From: JACQHM01 sp964535215
GTDB taxonomy: Bacteria; Methylomirabilota; Methylomirabilia; Methylomirabilales; JACQHM01
Assembly: GCA_964535215.1 (NCBI GenBank)
Contig: CAZHST010000003.1
Span: 62,001 to 126,000 of the forward strand
Reading direction: 5' to 3'
DNA: 64,000 bases
The notes under the pieces were generated by a model, which did not search any database, had not been told where the DNA came from, and saw only the letters and a list, made by a program, of their open reading frames with translations. This document shows, piece after piece, positions 1-8,061 of the stretch. Both the position numbers and the translations under genes were made by a program. Position 1 is the stretch's first letter; each line of letters opens with the position of its first letter.

Positions 1-465
1 ATCGCCGATCTGGAGGGTGGGGAGCATGGATCCCGAGGGGATCTTGAAGGCCTGAACCACGAAGGTCCGGATGAAGAGGGCCAGGATCACGGCGACGGCA
101 ATGGCCTCGGCGTACTCTCGAAAGACCGACTTCGGCTTCGCCCGGGCCTTCTTGAGGTACGCCTCATACCGGTGAGGGATCTCTTCCTTCACGAGGGACG
201 CGATGAGCTGGTCGAGGGAGTCGATCCGGTGCTTTTGGAGGAAGGTCAGGGCCTTTGCCCGGTCCCAATCAGGGTACCGGGTTAACAGGGCCGCTACCAG
301 CCCATCGGTGGGGGGGAAGGGTTGTCCCGAGTGACCCCTGATCCACTTCTCCCTAACCCTTTGGTAGGCAGCGGTGGCCCTGGCCTCGATCTCTTCCTCG
401 GGGGCCCAGAGGGCTTTGATCTTTACCTTGTACAGATAGCTGGGCTTTAACACCATGATCCGCAT
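1..465 (-). CDS. lepB: Signal peptidase I, N-terminal part (runs off the window)
   Basis: This is the first 155 codons of type I signal peptidase, the membrane serine protease that removes signal peptides from exported proteins. The ATG (465-463) overlaps the lepA stop by one base (TGATG), so translation is probably coupled. Residues about 120-137 form the transmembrane anchor. The signature FKIPSGSMLPTL follows, with the catalytic Ser at about residue 146. About 118 residues precede the anchor, including a stretch that reads like a soluble helical segment; most family members start almost directly with the membrane helix. The catalytic Lys and the rest of the protease domain lie outside the window. 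The family call is firm; the role of the extension is unknown. Confidence 0.9.
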   Translation of the reverse strand, partial: MRIMVLKPSYLYKVKIKALWAPEEEIEARATAAYQRVREKWIRGHSGQPFPPTDGLVAALLTRYPDWDRAKALTFLQKHRIDSLDQLIASLVKEEIPHRYEAYLKKARAKPKSVFREYAEAIAVAVILALFIRTFVVQAFKIPSGSMLPTLQIGD

Positions 466-2261
466 CACTCTTTAACCCTCAAGACCGCCATGAAGGCCTC
501 CTGAGGAATCTCTACCCTCCCGATTTGTTTCATCCGTTTCTTGCCCTCCTTCTGCTTCTCCAGGAGTTTCCGCTTCCTGGTGATGTCACCGCCGTAGCAC
601 TTCGCCGTCACATGCTTTCTCAAAGGAGGGATACTCTCCCGGGCGATGACCCGCCCCCCCACGGCAGCCTGGATGGTGACCTCGAACAGCTGACGGGGGA
701 TCAGCTCCCGCATCCTCTCCACCAGAGCCCGGCCCCTGGGATAGGCCTTCTCCCGGGGGACAATGGCGGAAAGGGCATCCACCACCTCCCCGTTCACCAG
801 GAGATCCAGCTTGACCAGATCCCCTTCCCGATACTCATGGAACTCGTAGTCCAAGGAGGCATACCCCCTGGAGACCGACTTCAGCCGATCATAGAAGTCC
901 AAGACAATCTCGTTGAAGGGAAGCTCATACGTTAAGAGGATCCGGTTGTCAGGGAGGGATTCGATCCCGACCTGCACCCCCCGCTTCTCCTGGCAGAGGC
1001 CCATGATGGCCCCGAGGTAGTCGGTGGGGGTGATGATGGAGGCCTTGATGTAAGGCTCCTCGATCTTCCCAATCTGCCCAGGCGGAGGGAGCTTGGAAGG
1101 GTTGTCCACCTCCACCACCTGACCGTCCGTCCGGTGGACCCGGTAGACAACGGTTGGGGCGGTCGTCACAAGGCTTAAAGAGAACTCCCGTTCCAGCCGC
1201 TCCTGAACGATCTCCAGGTGGAGAAGGCCCAAGAAGCCACAGCGGAAGCCGAATCCCAAAGCGGCCGAGGTCTCCGGCTCGAAGACAAAGGCCGAATCGT
1301 TCAGGCGAAGCTTCTCCAGGGCCTCCTTCAGCTCGAGGTACTGTTCCCCGTCGGCCGGGTAGAGGCCGGAGAACACCATCGCCTTCACCGGCCGAAAACC
1401 CGGGAGGGGGGTGGGCGTCGGCCGGTCGGCTTCGGTGATCGTCTCCCCCACCCGGGTCTGGTGGACATCCTTGATCCCCGCAATCAGGTACCCCACCTCC
1501 CCCGCCGAAAGGCGATCGGTGGGGCGCATCTCCGGGGTCAAGATCCCGACCTGGGAGACCTCGTAGGTCGTCCCCCGGGACATCAACAGGATCCTCATGC
1601 CGGGATAGATCACCCCATCAAAGACCCTGATGTACACCACGACCCCCTGGTAGCTGTCGAACCAGGAGTCAAAGATGAGGGCCTTTAGGGGTCCCCGGGG
1701 ATCCCCCTCCGGGGATGGGATGCGCTGGACGACGGCCTCGAGGACCTCCTCCGTGCCGATCCCTTCCTTGGCCGAGGCCAGGATGGCCTGGGAGGCATCC
1801 AAGAAGAGGATCTCCTCCATCTGCCGCTTGACCTTCTCAGGGTCAGCGGCGGGGAGGTCAATCTTGTTAATGACCGGGACGATGGCGAGATTCCCCTTCA
1901 AGGCCAAGTGGAGGTTGGCCAGGGTCTGAGCCTCGACACCCTGAACCGCATCGACAACGAGGATCGCCCCCTCGCAGGCGGAGAGGGCCCGGGAAACCTC
2001 ATAGGTGAAATCCACATGGCCGGGGGTATCAATCAGGTTCAGGAGATAGTCCTTCCCATCCCTAGCCTTGTAACAAAGCCGGACAGCCTTGGCCTTGATG
2101 GTGATGCCTCGCTCCCGCTCCAGCTCCATCTGGTCCAGGACCTGCTCCCCCCCCATCCGCCGGGGGGGGAGGGCCCCGCAGTATTCCAGGAGCCGATCGG
2201 CCAGGGTAGATTTGCCATGATCGATATGGGCAATGATGGAAAAGTTCCGGATGTGCCTCAT
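465..2261 (-). CDS. lepA: Elongation factor 4 (LepA GTPase)
   Basis: LepA/EF4 is a translational GTPase that acts on stalled or mis-translocated ribosomes. The 598-residue product has the usual family length. It begins MRHIRNFSIIAHIDHGKST, with the P-loop AHIDHGKST, then ERERGITI, DTPGHVDF and NKIDLPAADP. The C-terminal end has the basic KRKRKLLEKQKEGKKRMKQIG stretch typical of LepA. An upstream in-frame start would overlap the ROK kinase. The ATG at 2261 sits one base after that gene's stop and matches the conserved family start, so I chose it. It is followed without a gap by lepB, the common lepA-lepB pairing. Confidence 0.97.
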   Translation of the reverse strand: MRHIRNFSIIAHIDHGKSTLADRLLEYCGALPPRRMGGEQVLDQMELERERGITIKAKAVRLCYKARDGKDYLLNLIDTPGHVDFTYEVSRALSACEGAILVVDAVQGVEAQTLANLHLALKGNLAIVPVINKIDLPAADPEKVKRQMEEILFLDASQAILASAKEGIGTEEVLEAVVQRIPSPEGDPRGPLKALIFDSWFDSYQGVVVYIRVFDGVIYPGMRILLMSRGTTYEVSQVGILTPEMRPTDRLSAGEVGYLIAGIKDVHQTRVGETITEADRPTPTPLPGFRPVKAMVFSGLYPADGEQYLELKEALEKLRLNDSAFVFEPETSAALGFGFRCGFLGLLHLEIVQERLEREFSLSLVTTAPTVVYRVHRTDGQVVEVDNPSKLPPPGQIGKIEEPYIKASIITPTDYLGAIMGLCQEKRGVQVGIESLPDNRILLTYELPFNEIVLDFYDRLKSVSRGYASLDYEFHEYREGDLVKLDLLVNGEVVDALSAIVPREKAYPRGRALVERMRELIPRQLFEVTIQAAVGGRVIARESIPPLRKHVTAKCYGGDITRKRKLLEKQKEGKKRMKQIGRVEIPQEAFMAVLRVKE

Positions 2262-2262
2262 G

Positions 2263-3225
2263 TCAAGCTGCGTAGCGCCTGAGGGCAAGGCCGGCGGCGC
2301 CGACGGCACCCGCCAACTCCCCTAACGGGGAGAGAACAACCCTGGTGCTCTCGGCCAGCGGACGAAAAGCCCGCTGCCTCACTTCCTCCCTGGCCGGCCC
2401 AAGGATCAACTCCCCGGCCTGGGCCATCCCCCCTCCGACGACGATCAGCTCGGGATTGAAGACGTTGATCAGGCTGGTGAAAGCCACCCCCAGATACCGA
2501 CCAGCCCGGGCGAGGATCGCCTGAGCCAGGGGATCACCCCTTGAGGCCGCGTCGGAGATATCCTGGGCCGTGAGGGTCTCCGGGTCCCTCATGAGGCCAA
2601 AGGGAGGTCCCTCGATCCTTCCATCCAGGATCACCTTCCTGGCCTCCCGAACAACGGCGGTGGCAGAGGCGTAAGCCTCGAGACAGCCGTGACCCCCACA
2701 GCGGCAGGGCTCCCCGTTCGGTTCCACCACCATGTGACCGATCTCCCCGGCGAGGCCGGACGCCCCCCGCCACAGCTCCCCCTCCAAGATAAGGCCACCC
2801 CCAACTCCCGTCCCCAGGGTAAACCCGATCAGCGACCGACACCCTCGACCCGCCCCGACCCAGACCTCAGCGAAAGCACTGGCGTTGGCGTCGTTTTCCA
2901 GGAGAACGGGAAGCTTCACCAGCTCCTCCAGGAGAGCGCGAAGGGGAACCTCCTTCCAACCCAGGTTGATGGCCTCCAGCACGATCCCTTCCCTGACATC
3001 CGTCAAGCCGGCCACCCCAACCCCCAGGGCTGCGATCTGATAGCCATTCCCCTCGCCCCTTCCCCTGATGGTCTCAAAGACCGGCGCGAAGGCTTCCAGG
3101 ACCGACTCAACCCTCCCCTGCTCAGGGACGGGAAAGCGATCCGAAGCCCTCACGATCCCGTCCTGATCCACCAGGACAAGCCGCACGTTGGTCCCGCCCA
3201 AATCCACGCCGATCGCTGCGATCAT
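2263..3225 (-). CDS. ROK family sugar kinase (glucokinase-like)
   Basis: This ATP-dependent sugar kinase of the ROK family is most likely a glucokinase. The roughly 320-residue protein opens with the phosphate-binding motif GVDLGGTNVRLVLVD. It contains NDANASAFAE (catalytic Asp), GTGVGGG, and the ROK zinc signature CRCGGHGCLEAYAS. The ATG at 3225 lies two bases after the stop of the prenyl synthase gene; a TTG nine bases upstream would overlap that stop and is less likely. It is packed between the prenyl synthase gene and lepA, so it is probably in the same transcript. Sugar specificity cannot be read from the sequence, and N-acetylmannosamine kinase or fructokinase activity remains possible. 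Confidence 0.88.
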   Translation of the reverse strand: MIAAIGVDLGGTNVRLVLVDQDGIVRASDRFPVPEQGRVESVLEAFAPVFETIRGRGEGNGYQIAALGVGVAGLTDVREGIVLEAINLGWKEVPLRALLEELVKLPVLLENDANASAFAEVWVGAGRGCRSLIGFTLGTGVGGGLILEGELWRGASGLAGEIGHMVVEPNGEPCRCGGHGCLEAYASATAVVREARKVILDGRIEGPPFGLMRDPETLTAQDISDAASRGDPLAQAILARAGRYLGVAFTSLINVFNPELIVVGGGMAQAGELILGPAREEVRQRAFRPLAESTRVVLSPLGELAGAVGAAGLALRRYAA

Positions 3226-3227
3226 CT

Positions 3228-4229
3228 TTACCAATCCCGCTCCCGGACGAAATCGGTCATGGAGAGTAGGGAACGCCTCGAAGGGGAATCGGGAAAGATC
3301 TCTAAAGCGGCCTTAGCCTTGTCCAAAAACTCATGCACCTTTTCCATGGTGGCCTGGACGCCCTGATGCTCTTCCACCAGCCTTCGCACCTCCAGAAGGT
3401 CATCCTCCTCGAAAGGCTCCTTCTCCACCAACCATCGCAGCCGCCTTTGGGCTCCATCAGACCCGTTCTTCGCCAGGTGAATCAGGGGAAAGGTGATCTT
3501 CCCCTCCCTCAGATCATTCCCGACGGGCTTGCCCAGTCGCCCCTCATCCGCCACAAAGTCAAGGGCGTCATCCACCAGTTGAAAGCCGATCCCCAGGTTC
3601 AAGCCGAAATCGGCCATGGCCTTGACCTGCTCCTCGGGGGCTTTGGAGATCAAGGCCCCTACCTGACAGGCGGCAGAGATCAACGCCGCCGTTTTGCAGG
3701 TAATGATTTTCAGGTACTCTTCGTACGTGATGTCCAGCTTCTTGTAGGTTTCCAGCTCCAAGATCTCTCCCTCGGCCATACTGACGGTGGCATCGGCGAA
3801 GGCCTTGAGGACCCGAAAGTCCCCATCCTCCACCAGGATCTGGATGGCCCTGGCGTAGAGAAAATCTCCCACGAGCACGGAGATGTGAGACCCCCACCTG
3901 GAGTTGGCCGAAGGCAGCCCCCGACGCTTATCGGCGTTGTCAATGATATCATCGTGGATGAGGGAGGCCACATGCATGTACTCGGCCACGGCGGCGAGCG
4001 CCACGCTCCTGGATCCGTTCTCGGAACCGCAAAGCTTGGCCGATAGGAGCAACAGGGCCGGCCTGATACGTTTCCCGCCGCTGCCGAGGACATAGCTTGA
4101 GACCTGAGTGATGAGGGGGGAATGGCTTTCAAGCCCTGCACGAAGTCGCTCCTCCACCTCTTCAAGCTCCGCCGCAATCGGAGAGAAGAGGACATCCCGG
4201 ATCGCCTCGGTTTCCCTCTTCAGCCACAA
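3228..4229 (-). CDS. ispB: trans-Polyprenyl diphosphate synthase
   Basis: This enzyme condenses isopentenyl diphosphate onto allylic diphosphates to make the long prenyl chain of quinones. Family motifs are clear: GSGGKRIRPALLLLSAKL, the first aspartate-rich motif in HDDIIDNADKRRG, and the second in QLVDDALDF. I prefer the TTG at 4229, which has an AAGGGGGG stretch seven bases upstream. A second TTG at 4259 would add ten residues. Chain length (hepta-, octa- or nonaprenyl) cannot be deduced by eye. The gene overlaps nothing upstream; a 100-base intergenic stretch with an imperfect palindrome separates it from the porin gene. Confidence 0.93.
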   Translation of the reverse strand: MWLKRETEAIRDVLFSPIAAELEEVEERLRAGLESHSPLITQVSSYVLGSGGKRIRPALLLLSAKLCGSENGSRSVALAAVAEYMHVASLIHDDIIDNADKRRGLPSANSRWGSHISVLVGDFLYARAIQILVEDGDFRVLKAFADATVSMAEGEILELETYKKLDITYEEYLKIITCKTAALISAACQVGALISKAPEEQVKAMADFGLNLGIGFQLVDDALDFVADEGRLGKPVGNDLREGKITFPLIHLAKNGSDGAQRRLRWLVEKEPFEEDDLLEVRRLVEEHQGVQATMEKVHEFLDKAKAALEIFPDSPSRRSLLSMTDFVRERDW

Positions 4230-4320
4230 ACCTCCACCCCCCTTCAAGGGTTTGATCAACCAGATCGAACGATAAAAGTATAGGTCATCTTCTCCGGTGC
4301 TGCAAGCCAGAAGGTAAGCG

Positions 4321-4361
4321 TTCAGCTTTTAGCCCTTGGCCGCTGATGGCTGACGGCTGAA
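4321..4361. repeat. Intergenic GCTGA/TCAGC repeat, copy A
   Basis: A short region between the porin stop and the ispB start is built from TTCAGC, GCTGATGG, CTGACGG and GCTGAA blocks. TTCAGC at 4321-4326 and GCTGAA at 4356-4361 are inverted. The same vocabulary occurs at 11848-11911, 45449-45486 and 49142-49199, always between genes. No coding potential is visible. Confidence 0.6.
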
Positions 4362-4364
4362 CTT

Positions 4365-5714
4365 TTAGAAGAAAAGCTGAAACTGGCTCAGGAGAACCCA
4401 GTCCAGGTTCCCGTCCAGGAAGGCCCCCCGGGAGGCCTCCCCGTAAGCCGTCGGGGAGCGCTTGAGGTCCGCCAGGATGCCGTTGACCTGGAACTTCACG
4501 TTAGAGTTCAGGTACCAATTGACACCCAGGGTATAGGCGTCGAGGGTCTGAGAAGGGATCTGACCAGGCCCCCCCGTATCCCCCGCCTGAAACCGTTCGT
4601 ATTTGGCCACCACCTGGACCCCCCGATCCCGTTCTCCCCAAAGGAAATACCCGACCTGAAGATACCCGCCGGAGCGTTCCAGGTCGCTCGCATCCTCTTC
4701 CCCTTCCCCGGCGGTGGACGCCACCCTCCCGTCAGGCGTCAAGATCCTTTCTCGCTCCTGCCGCTCATAGAGGAGCTCCCCCTGAAGGGAAAAGGGGCCA
4801 AGATCGTAGCGAAGGTCAAAGCCATACCGCTGCCGGAACCCCCGGGTGACCGCATTGAAGATGACGGCCCGATCGGCCCTGGTCAAGAACCGGGCTCTGC
4901 CCCCATCCAGATTGAAAGGCTGGTCACCGACCTGGAAGCTGGCCCCCAGGCTCAAGGCTTTGAACGGGGAATCAGGTTCAAGGGAGAAGGGGTTGAACCC
5001 CAGGCGCCCAACCACGTCCATCGCATCGTTAGGATCGAACGTGTTCCGACCGGAGCCGTTAAAAACCCCCAACGCATACTCCCAGAGGCCGGACCGGAGG
5101 ACCCCGTGGATCATCACCCCGATGTCCCACTGGGGGGAAATGGCTTCCCCGACGACCGACTTTTCAATCGTATCCACCCCGTTGACGAAGACGAGCTGCT
5201 CCCGGCTGAAGGGGGCCCTGAACTGGCCGATCTTCAGCTGGAGCCACGGCATGGCATTGATGTTGGCGAAGGCATCGAAGAGGATGTTCGTCTTGTCAGC
5301 GAAATCCAGGATGGTCTGGAACTCGAAGGATTTGAAGACGTATCCCCTGGCCACCAGGGCAATGGTTCGGGGCTGGATCTGGGTGGAGGAGTTGGGGGTA
5401 TCGGGGGGGAAAAGGGTGAACTGGACCCTGGTCAAGCCGTTGAGCTTGAGCTGATGCTGGCCGTCAGCCGATTGGATGTAGAAACCCCTGGCATACCCGG
5501 TGGAAGGCACCGGCCTCTCCCTACCCGTGTTCTCCCCTTCGAGCTTCAGCCGCTGGTACTCCTCCTCGCTGATGATCCCTTTTGCCTTCAGAACCTCAAG
5601 AAGGGTATCCCCGTTGGAAGGGGATCCTTTGGAAGCCTCGGCGGGCCAGGCACCGAGGAGGGCTGTGGACAAGACCAATAAGACCCCTCCCAGGAGCGCG
5701 GTCATCCGGACCAC
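4365..5714 (-). CDS. Outer-membrane porin, phosphate-selective porin O/P type
   Basis: A 449-residue beta-barrel porin of the OprO/OprP-like class that should sit in the outer membrane and pass anions or small solutes. It has a cleavable signal peptide (hydrophobic residues about 5-24, cleavage near AEA-SKG). A short helical segment, LLEVLKAKGIISEEEYQRLK, follows and resembles N-terminal coiled/SHOCT-like regions of this family. The rest consists of alternating amphipathic strands ending in LSQFQLFF with a C-terminal aromatic residue, as outer-membrane proteins require. The GTG start at 5714 is preceded by GAGGTG eight bases upstream. It lies downstream of the FG-GAP protein gene with only 39 bases between them, suggesting co-transcription. 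Substrate is not determinable. Confidence 0.85.
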   Translation of the reverse strand: MVRMTALLGGVLLVLSTALLGAWPAEASKGSPSNGDTLLEVLKAKGIISEEEYQRLKLEGENTGRERPVPSTGYARGFYIQSADGQHQLKLNGLTRVQFTLFPPDTPNSSTQIQPRTIALVARGYVFKSFEFQTILDFADKTNILFDAFANINAMPWLQLKIGQFRAPFSREQLVFVNGVDTIEKSVVGEAISPQWDIGVMIHGVLRSGLWEYALGVFNGSGRNTFDPNDAMDVVGRLGFNPFSLEPDSPFKALSLGASFQVGDQPFNLDGGRARFLTRADRAVIFNAVTRGFRQRYGFDLRYDLGPFSLQGELLYERQERERILTPDGRVASTAGEGEEDASDLERSGGYLQVGYFLWGERDRGVQVVAKYERFQAGDTGGPGQIPSQTLDAYTLGVNWYLNSNVKFQVNGILADLKRSPTAYGEASRGAFLDGNLDWVLLSQFQLFF

Positions 5715-5753
5715 TCTTTTTCACCTCGCATCGGTTTGCTCGGCAAGGGCAGG

Positions 5754-7634
5754 TCAAGGGATCGGAAAGGCCAAGACGTAGCTTGATCGAGGCTGACCCT
5801 GAGCGGTCTGCACCACGATGATCACCAGATACGGCACCCCCTCTTCGATCAGCTCGCCCACGGCGAAGTCGGCGATGAAGCCGGGGAGCTCCCGGGTCTC
5901 CCAGAGCTTCTCCAGCTCCTTGCCGTTCCACCGGAGGGCAACAATCTTCCCCTTGGGGGGGATGTCCCGGGGGAGGGAACCTGTCGAGGGGAGGTTCTGC
6001 CGGACAAGGATCATCGGTGCCACCCCATCAACCGAGGGCCCCACCACGATCCGCCCCTGGACCAGAACCGCCTGGGCCTCCCCCTCCCTGTCCGCTCCCG
6101 ATCGGTCAGCCGGCTCGGACTGAACGAAAGAGTCCGAGACAATGAGCCGTTCCCCCGTTTCGGAGAGGAGGCGTCCGTTCGGGTCGTAGACCTTGAGCCC
6201 ATCCCCCGGGACGGCGGCCAGGATCTCCCTCCGGCCGTCCCCGTTCAAATCGGCTAGGGTGAGGCCATAGAGGCTGAAACCTGTCGGGACCCCTAAGGGG
6301 GGACCCTGCACATACCCCTTGCTTTTAAAGTACCCCAGGATCCCCTTCCTCCCCCAATAGTATCGGTGGATCGGTTGGTCAAAGGGGGCCTTGGTCCCCA
6401 TCCGTTGACCATAGAGCTGCCTGGTCCCGCCTTCCCCCAAGGGCAGGACCCTGAAGAAAAGGTTGACCTTGTCCCACACCCGCTCCATCCGACCCTTCTT
6501 GGTCATCTCCAGAACGAACGAGCTCAAACGATTGCCGAGGACGCTGGTGACGAAGAGCTCGGCCCGGCCGTTCCTGTTGACGTCGGCGGCATCGAGGGCA
6601 AGGATGGTGGTCCCTGGATCCGTCTCCTGTTGCCAGATCAGGCGAAAACTTTGCCCCTGGAAGGTGTACACGAAAAGGCGCTCGGCGCTGGCGAAGATCA
6701 GATCCGCCCTCCGGTCCCCATCCACATCGGCGATGGCAACGGCCCGTAAAGGGATGTCAAAGTCCGCCTTGAAAACCCCTGGGGGCAAAGGTTCGGGGGA
6801 AGCCGGGGAAGGCGCCTCCTTAAGGACCGGGGCCTGGGCCGATGCCTCTGCCAACGGGCTCCGATCCGGCATGGCACCGGCGAGCCGGGGCCCAGGAACC
6901 ACGGGGGTGGTGATCAAAAGCAGGCGGTTCCCCGTCACTGCTGAGATCACATCCAGGTCAAGGGAGATATCCGCACCGACAGCCGTGAGCTTTCCCAAGA
7001 TCAGGAGGTTCACCTTCAGCTTCTCCGCCAGGGCCTTCAACGCCGGAGGAGCGGCCAGGGTCTCCATCGGGATCCCCTCCCCCGTCATGGAGGCCCGAAG
7101 CTGCCGATCCTCGATGACCTCAAAGCGGCCGGTCTTGGCGAGGGCAAAGGCCAGGTCCTTGGTGAGGTTTTTCGGGTTAACCTCCTTAATCCCCGATGGA
7201 TCAACAAGAGGGAGGGCAACGAGCAGCCGAGCGCCGGAGACGCGGACCCGATCCCCGGGGACGAGCTCAATGCCCTCAGCCCTTCTGATGACCTCCGCCA
7301 CCGAGGACCGCTCCTTGACCTGGACGATCCTCACCATCCCCAGATCCTTATCCAGGGTCCCAAGGGGCTGACCGGTGATAGGGTGGACATAGGTCTCCCC
7401 TTCTCGAAAGACCTGAAGTTCCATCCCCGGATAGACCCGATCCCGGGTGCCGAGGTCAACGAGCACCTTTGTCCCCTCAACCCCCACGATGAAGCCTTCC
7501 ACCTTCGGGAAACCCTCCGCCACCTTCCGGGCCGCCTCATAGGCCGCTTCGGTGAAGGCCGGCTCCTGCGACCTTGCTCCGGAGGCAACCATTATGATCA
7601 GCAGGAAGCTTATGATCCGGAATCGCCACCGCAT
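5754..7634 (-). CDS. Exported FlgT-like protein with C-terminal FG-GAP repeats
   Basis: This 626-residue exported protein has a signal peptide (RIISFLLIIMVASGARS). An N-terminal region follows that resembles the FlgT C-terminal/CsgG-like folds: KVLVDLGTRDRVYPGMEL near residue 45, then a segment beginning ALAKTGRFEVIEDRQL. The C-terminal half has at least three calcium-binding FG-GAP/VCBS-type motifs (ADVDGDRRADL, ADVNRNGRAEL, ADLNGDGRREI), suggesting a beta-propeller. An upstream in-frame extension runs through the epimerase gene, so I placed the start at the ATG at 7634 behind GGAGAGGGG. The position between epimerase and porin suggests an envelope function, but I do not recognise a specific one. 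No flagellar genes are present nearby, so FlgT-like describes the fold only. Confidence 0.75.
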   Translation of the reverse strand: MRWRFRIISFLLIIMVASGARSQEPAFTEAAYEAARKVAEGFPKVEGFIVGVEGTKVLVDLGTRDRVYPGMELQVFREGETYVHPITGQPLGTLDKDLGMVRIVQVKERSSVAEVIRRAEGIELVPGDRVRVSGARLLVALPLVDPSGIKEVNPKNLTKDLAFALAKTGRFEVIEDRQLRASMTGEGIPMETLAAPPALKALAEKLKVNLLILGKLTAVGADISLDLDVISAVTGNRLLLITTPVVPGPRLAGAMPDRSPLAEASAQAPVLKEAPSPASPEPLPPGVFKADFDIPLRAVAIADVDGDRRADLIFASAERLFVYTFQGQSFRLIWQQETDPGTTILALDAADVNRNGRAELFVTSVLGNRLSSFVLEMTKKGRMERVWDKVNLFFRVLPLGEGGTRQLYGQRMGTKAPFDQPIHRYYWGRKGILGYFKSKGYVQGPPLGVPTGFSLYGLTLADLNGDGRREILAAVPGDGLKVYDPNGRLLSETGERLIVSDSFVQSEPADRSGADREGEAQAVLVQGRIVVGPSVDGVAPMILVRQNLPSTGSLPRDIPPKGKIVALRWNGKELEKLWETRELPGFIADFAVGELIEEGVPYLVIIVVQTAQGQPRSSYVLAFPIP

Positions 7635-7653
7635 GCCCCTCTCCACGACCCCA

Positions 7654-8061
7654 TCACCCCGCCCGCTTCTCGACCAGTTCGATGAGAACACCATGACATC
7701 CCTTAGGATGCAGGAAGGCCACCCTTGTGCCAGAAGCCCCCTTCCGGGGGGCCTGGTCAATGAGCGGGATCCCTGCCCTCTCCAGCCTGGCAAGGGCTCC
7801 TTCAAGGTCTTCCACCTCGAGGCTGATGTGGTGAAGACCTTCCCCCCGCTTCGCCAGGAACTTCGCCAGAGGGTTCTCCTCCCCGATCCCTTCGACCAAC
7901 TCGATCTCGACCTCGCCGACCCTGAACAAGGCCACCTTGACCCGCTCCTCCTCCAGGACCTCGGTATGGACCAGCGGGAGCCCTAAGATCCCCGCATAGA
8001 ACCGTTTCGCCGCTTCCAAATCCTTCACCGCAATGGCGATCTGATCCACCCTTTTGATCAT
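7654..8061 (-). CDS. mce: Methylmalonyl-CoA epimerase
   Basis: A 135-residue glyoxalase/VOC-fold protein that interconverts (R)- and (S)-methylmalonyl-CoA. It opens with RVDQIAIAVKDLEAAKRFY, the usual metal-binding strand (normally His at this position in epimerases; here VDQIAIAV shows Gln), and contains EGLHHISLEVEDLEGAL and FLHPKGCHGVLIELVE with the conserved His and Glu ligands. Its start overlaps the stop of the mutase gene by four bases, so the two are translationally coupled, which strongly supports the assignment. It lies directly downstream of the mutase large subunit. Confidence 0.93.
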   Translation of the reverse strand: MIKRVDQIAIAVKDLEAAKRFYAGILGLPLVHTEVLEEERVKVALFRVGEVEIELVEGIGEENPLAKFLAKRGEGLHHISLEVEDLEGALARLERAGIPLIDQAPRKGASGTRVAFLHPKGCHGVLIELVEKRAG

